From contig NZ_AGJL01000005.1 in the NCBI RefSeq assembly GCF_000243455.1, positions 1-46,473 on the forward strand: a stretch of DNA of 46,473 nt, in the 5' to 3' direction. A program made the translations under genes and the position numbers. The notes beneath the pieces are model-generated. The model was not told the origin of the DNA, did not search any database, and worked only from the letters and a program-made list of their open reading frames with translations. This stretch comes from Methanotorris formicicus Mc-S-70. GTDB taxonomy: Archaea > AGJL01 > Methanococci > Methanococcales > Methanococcaceae. Below, in pieces: positions 40,253 through 46,473 of this stretch (its first letter is position 1; each line of letters opens with the position of its first letter).

Positions 40253-40312
40253 ATTAACACTGTTAAAAATTAATGATTATTATTCACAAAAACAACATAA
40301 AAAAGTGAAAAA

Positions 40313-41017
40313 ATGAGATACAGTAGGCAGATTCTTATAAAAAATTTTGGAGAGAAAGGGCAGGAAAAACTTAAAAATGCAAAGGTTGCCATTGTTGGTG
40401 TTGGAGGTTTGGGATGTGCGGTTTCTCAATATTTAGCAGTCGCTGGGATTGGAGAGTTGATTTTAATAGATTACCAAACAGTTGAGATAACAAACCTAAA
40501 TAGGCAGATACTGTATTGCGAGGAGGATATTGGAAGATTAAAGGTTGAGGTGGCAAAAGAAAAATTAAAATGCCTAAACCCAGAGGTTGAGATAAAAATC
40601 CATCCCAAAAAGTTGAAAGAGGAATTTATTAAAGATGTTGATGTTGTTGTAGATTGCTTAGATAATTTTGAGGGGAGATATTTGCTGAATGAGATTTGCG
40701 TTAGAAATAGGATTCCATTTGTCCATGGTGCGGTAGAAAATATGCACGGGCAAATAACAACAATTATTCCACACGAAACCCCATGTTTAAGGTGTATATT
40801 CAACTTAAAGGATAGAAATGAAACTTTACCTATATTGGGCTTTGCTGCTGGAACTGTTGGGACTATTCAGGCGGGAGAGGTTATTAAATTACTTTCAGGA
40901 GTTGGAGAGACACTAAAAAATAAACTACTCATCATAAACCTTGCAAACAATGAATTTAATATATTAAATTTGAAAAAGAATCCAAAATGTTCTATTTGTT
41001 CAAACTTGGAGGGATAA
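40313..41017 (+). CDS. E1-like ThiF/MoeB family adenylyltransferase
   Basis: The protein activates the C-terminal glycine of small ubiquitin-like sulfur carriers. The nucleotide site is VAIVGVGGLGCAVSQYLAVAG, followed by NLNRQILYCEEDIG and DCLDNFEGRYLLNE. Zinc is held by CLRC (about residue 161) and CSIC (near the C-terminus). The region that usually carries the catalytic Cys reads RNETLPILGFAAGT, with no Cys, so thioester transfer is doubtful. It sits one base before moaE, so MoaD is the likely partner, although no moaD is present here. Confidence 0.88.
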   Translation: MRYSRQILIKNFGEKGQEKLKNAKVAIVGVGGLGCAVSQYLAVAGIGELILIDYQTVEITNLNRQILYCEEDIGRLKVEVAKEKLKCLNPEVEIKIHPKKLKEEFIKDVDVVVDCLDNFEGRYLLNEICVRNRIPFVHGAVENMHGQITTIIPHETPCLRCIFNLKDRNETLPILGFAAGTVGTIQAGEVIKLLSGVGETLKNKLLIINLANNEFNILNLKKNPKCSICSNLEG

Positions 41018-41018
41018 A

Positions 41019-41438
41019 ATGATTAAAATAACAAAAGAGGACTTCAACGTTGAGGAAGAAGTAAAAAAATTGGTTGAAAAGCATAAAAGCATAGGTGGAG
41101 TTGTGACATTTGTTGGGATTGTTAGGAATGTGGGCATTAAAGATGGGGAAGAGAAGGAAGTTGAGAAGTTGGAGTTTGAATGTTATGAAAAAATGGCGAT
41201 AAAGAAGTTGGAAGAAATTAGGGAAGAAGCAATGAAAAGATATAATATAATTGATGCAATAATAATCCATAGAATTGGAACTTTAGAGGTCGGGGAAAAA
41301 ATCGTCTTAATATCTGTTGGAGCAAAGCATAGAAAAGATGCATTCCTTGCTTGCGAGTATTTGATTGATGAGTTAAAAAAAGTTGTTCCAATATGGAAGA
41401 AGGAATTTGCTAAAGATGGTTCTTATTGGGTGGAATAA
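41019..41438 (+). CDS. moaE: Molybdopterin synthase catalytic subunit
   Basis: MoaE with MoaD inserts the dithiolene sulfurs into precursor Z. The sequence has GGVVTFVGIVRNVG, LEFECYEKMAIKKLEEI, HRIGTLEVGEKIVLISVGAKHRKDAF and PIWKKEFAKDGSYWVE. The last two contain the conserved active-site Lys residues. GGAGGGATAAA from the end of the preceding gene serves as ribosome site, so the two are coupled. Its stop codon touches the left end of a TIR element. Molybdenum or tungsten cofactor is needed for formate and formylmethanofuran dehydrogenases. Confidence 0.94.
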   Translation: MIKITKEDFNVEEEVKKLVEKHKSIGGVVTFVGIVRNVGIKDGEEKEVEKLEFECYEKMAIKKLEEIREEAMKRYNIIDAIIIHRIGTLEVGEKIVLISVGAKHRKDAFLACEYLIDELKKVVPIWKKEFAKDGSYWVE

Positions 41439-41576
41439 TAGTCGTTTGCGTTATAAATGGCTACAATCATCAAAATTAAAGAATAAATTGTATATTATCC
41501 AAATTATCTTCAATTTACCATTCTTTCAGAAATTTTATGTAAAATAAATAACATATATATTTTGCAAACCGACTAT
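41438..41576. repeat. 139-bp TIR element (copy 1)
   Basis: ATAGTCGTTTGC (41438-41449) and GCAAACCGACTAT (41564-41576) are inverted ends that differ by one inserted C. The interior shares TTCTTTCAGAAATTTTAT with the copy at 22145 and CATATATATTTTGCAAAC with that at 37394. It starts on the last base of the moaE stop and ends 12 bases before the next gene's start codon. Confidence 0.8.
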
Positions 41577-41588
41577 TTGGTGGATATG

Positions 41589-42332
41589 ATGAATTTAATT
41601 GAGGAGAGAATAATAATAAAGGAAACAAACATGCTTTTGAAGGTAGATGATAAAAAATACATAAAATTGGCAAGAAACACAATCTTAAAAGAGAGGATGC
41701 AACTTGAAAACTACATATTAAAAAATCCCATATTTTTGACAACTTACGAGCCAATAGATGTGGAGGAAGATGCCCCAAAAATTGTAAAACTCATGGCAAA
41801 ATCCGGTAAAAATGCAAATGTTGGACCAATGGCTGCAGTTGCAGGAACAATGAGTCAATTAGTAATGGAGAACTTATTAAAATACAACTCAAAGAATATC
41901 ATTGCTGAAAATGGTGGGGATATAGCATTGAGGTGTGAGAAAGATATTGTTGTTGGGTTATTTGCTGGAGCATCCCCATTATCTGGCGAAGTTGGATTTA
42001 AATTGAAGAAGGAAAAAATTAAAAATGGATATGGCATCTGCACATCCTCTGGGACTGTAGGGCATTCAGTAAGTTTTGGAAATGCCGATGCAGTGGTTGT
42101 ATTTGCAAAAGAAAGTAGTATAGCAGATGCAGCAGCAACAAGTATTGGAAACTATGCAATAGGAAAGGAAGATGAGGCAATAAATAGATGCTTAGAGAAG
42201 GCGGAGGAAATTGAGAATATTGATGGTGTTCTTGTGGTTGTTGGAAAATATACTGGAAAAATAGGAAAGATTCCGCAATTGGTTAAAACTGATAAAAAGG
42301 CAGTATTAAGCGAGTTTTTTGAGATGATATAA
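41589..42332 (+). CDS. UPF0280 family protein (ApbE-like)
   Basis: This is a 247-residue protein with TYEPIDVEEDAPKIVKLMAKSG, NVGPMAAVAGTMSQLV, ENGGDIAL and GICTSSGTVGHSVSFGNADAV. The pattern defines UPF0280 and resembles the FMN-transferase ApbE fold, but a flavin role is not proven. The start at 41586 or 41589 follows GGTGG; the second gives better spacing. Because a TIR element occupies the whole upstream gap, this gene's promoter must lie in or before that element. Confidence 0.85.
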   Translation: MNLIEERIIIKETNMLLKVDDKKYIKLARNTILKERMQLENYILKNPIFLTTYEPIDVEEDAPKIVKLMAKSGKNANVGPMAAVAGTMSQLVMENLLKYNSKNIIAENGGDIALRCEKDIVVGLFAGASPLSGEVGFKLKKEKIKNGYGICTSSGTVGHSVSFGNADAVVVFAKESSIADAAATSIGNYAIGKEDEAINRCLEKAEEIENIDGVLVVVGKYTGKIGKIPQLVKTDKKAVLSEFFEMI

Positions 42333-42400
42333 ACGTTGGTTATAATTATGAATTTTTTGAACCTTAAAAATACATAAGTAAAAAATTTAGCAGGGATATT

Positions 42401-43366
42401 ATGGAACTTTTTGAATTTTATGAAAAATCCATAAATGGAAAAATTGATTTTGAAGATGCTTTAAAATTATATGAGAATTTTGATGCTTTTGACCTTTTAT
42501 ACCTTGCATATAGGATAAAAAAGGCATTTAAGAAGAATAAAATTGACCTATGTTCTATAATCAATGCAAAAAGTGGAAAGTGTTCTGAAAATTGTGCATT
42601 TTGCTCCCAATCAATGTACCATAAAACAGACATTCAAGTTTATCCATTAAAATCTAAGGAAGAGATAATAAACAAAGCCAAAAAAATGGAAAAATTCTGC
42701 AGCAGATTCTCCATAGTCGTTAGTGGAAAATCTATAAATGAGGATGAGTTTGAGAAGGTTGTTGAAGTTATTGAAGAGATAAAAAAGCAAACGAAATTAA
42801 AGGTTTGTGCTTCTCTTGGAATTATAGATAAGGATAAATTAAAGGCTTTGAAGGAGTTGGATGTTAGATATCACCACAACTTAGAATCATCAAGGAATCA
42901 CTTCAAAAACATCTGTACAACCCACACCTATGAAGATAGAGTTAAAACCATAAAAAAGGCAAAAAAATTGGGTTTAGAGGTTTGCAGCGGTGGAATATTT
43001 GGATTAGGAGAGGATTTTAAAGAAAGAATAGATATGATGATGGATTTGAAAAAATTGGATGTGGATAGTGTTGCTTTAAACATACTCCATCCAATTAAAG
43101 GGACAAAGATGTATAATTTGATTGAAAAAAATGAGATAAAACCAATATCTCCAATGGAGGCTATTAAAAGCATCGCTATTTGCAGAGTAATAATGCCAGA
43201 TAAGGAAATAAGGCTCTGTGGTGGGAGAGAGTTTAATTTGCATGATTTGCAATGCTTGTCTTTACTTGCATTAGATGGGTTGATGGTTGGGAACTATTTA
43301 ACAACAAAAGGTAGGGTTTTAGAGGATGATTTGAAGATGATAAAGGATATGGGTTTTATTTATTAA
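42401..43366 (+). CDS. bioB: Biotin synthase
   Basis: This radical SAM enzyme inserts sulfur into dethiobiotin. The radical SAM cluster motif is KCSENCAFCSQS (about residues 60-71). Candidate ligands of the second cluster are Cys in EKFCSRFS, KVCASLG and LEVCSGGIFGLGE, with Arg in KEIRLCGGRE; RYHHNLESSRNHF is the usual substrate motif. The 321-residue length is normal. The gene ends 17 bases before larE. No other biotin genes are in the window. Confidence 0.9.
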   Translation: MELFEFYEKSINGKIDFEDALKLYENFDAFDLLYLAYRIKKAFKKNKIDLCSIINAKSGKCSENCAFCSQSMYHKTDIQVYPLKSKEEIINKAKKMEKFCSRFSIVVSGKSINEDEFEKVVEVIEEIKKQTKLKVCASLGIIDKDKLKALKELDVRYHHNLESSRNHFKNICTTHTYEDRVKTIKKAKKLGLEVCSGGIFGLGEDFKERIDMMMDLKKLDVDSVALNILHPIKGTKMYNLIEKNEIKPISPMEAIKSIAICRVIMPDKEIRLCGGREFNLHDLQCLSLLALDGLMVGNYLTTKGRVLEDDLKMIKDMGFIY

Positions 43367-43383
43367 GTTAAAAAGGTGTTTTC

Positions 43384-44205
43384 ATGGAAGAATTAAGGAA
43401 AAAATTAGAAAATCTAAAAAAATTCTTTAAAGGGAAAAAGGTTATTGTTGCATATTCGGGAGGTGTGGATAGTTCATTAATTGCAAAAATTGCCTCAGAT
43501 ACTACAGAAACTTTGGCTATAACCATTGACAACGGATTCTTTTCAGATGATGCTATAAAAAAAGCAGAGATTAGGGCAAAAAAATATGGGATTAAGCATG
43601 AAGTCATAAAACTTGATGCTAAAATGCATGAATTAGATGACCTCATCGCCCAACTAAAAAAGAATCCAACAAACAGATGCTACCTATGCAAAAAAATAAT
43701 GGCAATTATCTTGGTTAATGAGAAAGAAAAATTAGGTTATGATTTAATTGTCGATGGCACTATATATGATGATTTATTTGAGGATAGACCAGGAATAAAG
43801 GCGTTTAGAGAACATGGGATAAAATCTCCACTGGCAGAATTTAAAATTTCAAAAAAGGATGTTTATGAACTTTCAAATTATTTGGACATAGAAATTCCAA
43901 AAAAAGAAACATGCCTTGCCACGAGAATAAGATTTAACCAAGAAATTACTGGGGAGAAATTGAAAAGGGTGGAGATGGCAGAGAAATTTTTATCAAAATA
44001 CATAAAAGGGACCCTAAGGGTTAGGGATGATGATGGAATTGCAAGGATTGAGGTGGATAAGGACGAGATAGAAAAATTTTTCAGTGAAGAGTTTATTAAA
44101 ATAGTCGTAGATGAATTGAAAAAATTGGGGTTTGAAAGAGTTAGTTTGGATTTGGAAGGATATAAAAGACCATTAAAAAATAATATTCACAAAAATATTT
44201 TATAA
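43384..44205 (+). CDS. larE: LarE-like ATP-dependent sulfur transferase
   Basis: This is a PP-loop ATPase with VIVAYSGGVDSSLIAKIA at residues 20-37. NRCYLCKK lies near residue 100 and ETCLATRIRFNQEITGEKL near 178. The last is the place of the sacrificial Cys in LarE, which donates sulfur to the nickel-pincer cofactor of lactate racemase. Archaeal homologues may serve other sulfur-insertion reactions. The CxxC plus this Cys could also bind an Fe-S cluster. It is co-directional with bioB (17-base gap), also a sulfur-insertion enzyme. The ATG follows AAGGTGTTTTC. Confidence 0.87.
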   Translation: MEELRKKLENLKKFFKGKKVIVAYSGGVDSSLIAKIASDTTETLAITIDNGFFSDDAIKKAEIRAKKYGIKHEVIKLDAKMHELDDLIAQLKKNPTNRCYLCKKIMAIILVNEKEKLGYDLIVDGTIYDDLFEDRPGIKAFREHGIKSPLAEFKISKKDVYELSNYLDIEIPKKETCLATRIRFNQEITGEKLKRVEMAEKFLSKYIKGTLRVRDDDGIARIEVDKDEIEKFFSEEFIKIVVDELKKLGFERVSLDLEGYKRPLKNNIHKNIL

Positions 44206-44221
44206 TTTATCTTTTTTCCTT

Positions 44222-44542
44222 TTAATAAGATTCTCTAAATACCCAATTTCTTATAATTTCTTCATCAATTTCATTTAAAACTTTTTTAAATTCATTTATT
44301 TTTTTCATTATCTTTTTTGTTGCTTCATCAATAGCATTTGGATATTTTGATAGATACCATTTTTTCCTATCTTCAAAAGTTCTACCCCCATTTTCTTTAA
44401 ATTCTTTCATTAATCCAGACATTTGCCCAACATTTTTTGATCTTGTTGCATGAGAATACATATTAGCAAGGTTTATTAATTGGGATGAATATTTTGGAAA
44501 TTTTGGACTGGATAGTGATAGTAGATTTTCTAATTTCGTCAT
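44222..44542 (-). pseudogene. Truncated MjaI-like restriction endonuclease
   Basis: The 106-residue frame contains FPKYSSQLINLANMYSHATR, VGQMSGLMKEFKENGG and KKWYLSKYPNAIDEATKKI, a pattern I associate with the MjaI (CTAG) type II restriction enzyme family; this is from memory. The protein is far shorter than such enzymes. The best ribosome site (GGTGATAATT) precedes an ATG at 44566 that is out of frame by one base across a run of seven A. It is thus probably frameshifted at the front and cut at the end. No methyltransferase gene is nearby. Confidence 0.5.
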
Positions 44543-44624
44543 AAGATAATTTTGTTTTTTTATTCATAATTATCACCAAAATTTTCAAAAAAATAAAAAT
44601 ATGGGTAAAAAATAGGTAAAATAT

Positions 44625-45890
44625 TTATTGATGCAATTTGAATCTCAATATTGCTGCCAAACCTTTAAATGCCTTTGATATTTGAGATCCTTCTTCTGTG
44701 TCTTTTGAAATTATGCACAATTTTGTTCCACTCATTTCACAGAGTTCTGACAGATACTCAATGAAGTCCTTTACTTCTTCTATTACCAATGTTCCTTCAC
44801 ATTGTGGACATGTTTTTTCCTTCAGTGCCTCTTCAAGTTTAGGTAGTTCGTCCTTTTTGATGTTTAACTCCTCAGTGTATTCGCAGTTGTTACACTTTAT
44901 CCTAACTCTAACCATGTTTATGTCCTCTGAGACAATAAGGGTATCTACTGCCCCCATTATCAATGCATCAAGAACCTCTTTTTCACCATATACTGCCAAT
45001 CCACCATCATCTTTAATTAATTCCTTAAAGAACCTCTGGACTACTTCCCTCTCTTTCATCAGTTCTAAGTCCTTCAGTAAGTGCTCTGCCTTACTTAACA
45101 ATTCTCTAATTCCAAATTCCTCAGTATAGCATAAGTCAAAGGTATCTAAAACAATCTTTTTTAATTCATGGTGTAGATAATCTCCCTCCACAAACTCGTT
45201 CTTTGTATTCCCCGGACCTCCAACCAAGATTCCCTTTAACTGTTTCTTTTCCAATATTGGGAGGAAAACCTCTGTTGCATGCTCTCCAACCCTAACCATA
45301 AACTGGTGGGCAGCATCGTCAATAAGTCTCTCCAATCTTCTTGCGGACTGACCTCCTGCTTTAAATTTACCTGGAACTCCACTTGTTAATCTTTTCTGGA
45401 TTTGAATGTTTTTTCCCTTTACTGTTGCTATTGTTGCCTCACTCCTATCAATTAAGATAATCCCAAAGGTATCTTTTTCTTCTAAGAAGTCCTCAATTGG
45501 TTCAGTGTAAAATTGGGAATCACATCTGTAAATGAAAGTTTTTATTGGTTCTGGAGGGACTAAAACGTAGGTTTCCATTTTTTCAGTTCCTGGACCTCCT
45601 CTTGGAACCATTCCAGCAAATATGATAACCCCTTTTTCAAGTGGGTCTTTTAAAAGTTTTAATCTCTGCAAGATGACCTCAATTGCTGATTGAACGTTTT
45701 TTCTTGTGCTCTTACTTTTGATGTTTGATGACTGAGATAATTCCTCTCTCAAATATTGAGCAACGTCAGATATCCTCCTTCCTGCTGGGATATACAAACT
45801 AATAAGTTCAGTTCCCTTTCCTTTTTTATTTTTAAGTTCCTGAAGTGTCTTTTTAAACGTATACAATTCCTTTGATTTATCCTCTTCCAT
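44625..45890 (-). CDS. prf1: Archaeal/eukaryotic peptide chain release factor aRF1
   Basis: aRF1 recognises all three stop codons and releases the peptide. The N-terminal domain has the stop-reading NIKS motif (SSNIKSKSTRKNV). The catalytic GGQ is in GKFKAGGQSARRLERL. The C-terminal domain binds aRF3/ABCE1 and includes a mini zinc site, CNNCEY...CPQCEG. At 421 residues it is full length. The start at 45890 follows GGTGATTTTA. It is divergent from glnK. Confidence 0.97.
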   Translation of the reverse strand: MEEDKSKELYTFKKTLQELKNKKGKGTELISLYIPAGRRISDVAQYLREELSQSSNIKSKSTRKNVQSAIEVILQRLKLLKDPLEKGVIIFAGMVPRGGPGTEKMETYVLVPPEPIKTFIYRCDSQFYTEPIEDFLEEKDTFGIILIDRSEATIATVKGKNIQIQKRLTSGVPGKFKAGGQSARRLERLIDDAAHQFMVRVGEHATEVFLPILEKKQLKGILVGGPGNTKNEFVEGDYLHHELKKIVLDTFDLCYTEEFGIRELLSKAEHLLKDLELMKEREVVQRFFKELIKDDGGLAVYGEKEVLDALIMGAVDTLIVSEDINMVRVRIKCNNCEYTEELNIKKDELPKLEEALKEKTCPQCEGTLVIEEVKDFIEYLSELCEMSGTKLCIISKDTEEGSQISKAFKGLAAILRFKLHQ

Positions 45891-46006
45891 TAAAATCACC
45901 CATACATGATATGATACAATTAAATAAAATCGATTCTAATAACGATGAAAAATGAAAATAACTAACTTCAATAAAATAATTGCATAAAAATCGACAAAAT
46001 ATATAA

Positions 46007-46381
<375 letters not shown>

Positions 46382-46383
46382 TT

Positions 46384-46418
46384 TTGTTATTTTATTTTTA
46401 TTTACGTTTGTTTTTTTT
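46384..46418 (+). terminator. T-rich terminator after glnK
   Basis: Repeated T tracts (TTGTTATTTTATTTTTATTT, then GTTTGTTTTTTTT) directly follow the glnK stop and end where the IS begins. Confidence 0.45.
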
Positions 46419-46473
46419 ACTGACAGTGTGATTACGAGAATCCTTTCTTTATTAGTTCTTTACTGCACTCTTT
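46419..46473 (-). mobile_element. End of insertion sequence D, second copy (cut by the window edge)
   Basis: The 55 bases match 33041-33095 with few differences, beginning ACTGACAGTGTGATTACGA. They encode the last transposase residues, KECSKELIKKG, on the minus strand with the stop at 46432. The rest of the element lies beyond the window. Confidence 0.8.

Overview
The window looks like chromosomal DNA of a hyperthermophilic methanogenic archaeon of the Methanocaldococcus/Methanotorris type (order Methanococcales). The reasons are its very AT-rich sequence, GGTG-type ribosome binding sites, a reverse gyrase carrying an intein, a type-2 (methanogen-type) seryl-tRNA synthetase, methanogenesis marker proteins 5, 15 and 17, archaeal aRF1, Taw3, a box C/D guide RNA and a CRISPR repeat whose two ends resemble those of M. 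jannaschii repeats. The genus is inferred; no database was consulted.

Layout. 1-860: wreck of a transposase. 933-3133: ferrous iron uptake genes feoA-feoB (minus) with a perfect palindrome upstream. 3461-5597: ABC-2 exporter pair. 5685-6351: internally deleted IS. 6410-10300: serS, serB, purS, purC and a 550-base decayed gap. 10301-12339: marker proteins 15 and 17, linked to methyl-coenzyme M reductase maturation. 12357-12444: a box C/D sRNA with its own TATA box. 12460-13592: an IS. 13600-16982: a Toprim protein, a helical-repeat protein and a four-CBS protein. 17278-22119: reverse gyrase with an intein. 22377-25341: Taw3, a DUF2111-like protein, Mmp5, a Cys-rich DUF6485-like protein and endonuclease III-DUF123. 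25529-33025: a type I-B-like cas operon (cas8/cst1, cas7, cas5, cas3, cas4, cas1, with cas2 convergent) and a single leftover CRISPR repeat cut off by an IS. 33728-37231: ilvC, ilvN, ilvB. 37626-44205: a thiamine-binding-like protein, two unknown genes, a carbamoyltransferase, an E1-like protein, moaE, a UPF0280 protein, bioB and larE. 44222-46381: a restriction enzyme remnant, aRF1 and glnK. The window ends in another copy of the IS that truncates the CRISPR array.

The most unusual signal is a family of short palindromic insertions found between operon partners: natA/natB, mmp15/mmp17 and ilvB/ilvN. In each case the insertion is bounded by a direct duplication of sequence at or near the start of the downstream gene (12, 42 and 39 bp), so an intact ribosome binding site and start codon remain downstream. 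A fourth member sits inside a dead transposase gene. A second, unrelated family consists of 138-147 bp elements with terminal inverted repeats of the type TAGTCGTTTGC/GCAAACGACTA. There are three good copies and several decayed ends, all in intergenic spaces, and no autonomous parent is visible here.

Other points of interest are a Cas5 with a built-in zinc ribbon, a complete interference and adaptation gene set with no cas6 and no array, and several probable frameshifts in A-runs of small orphan genes.
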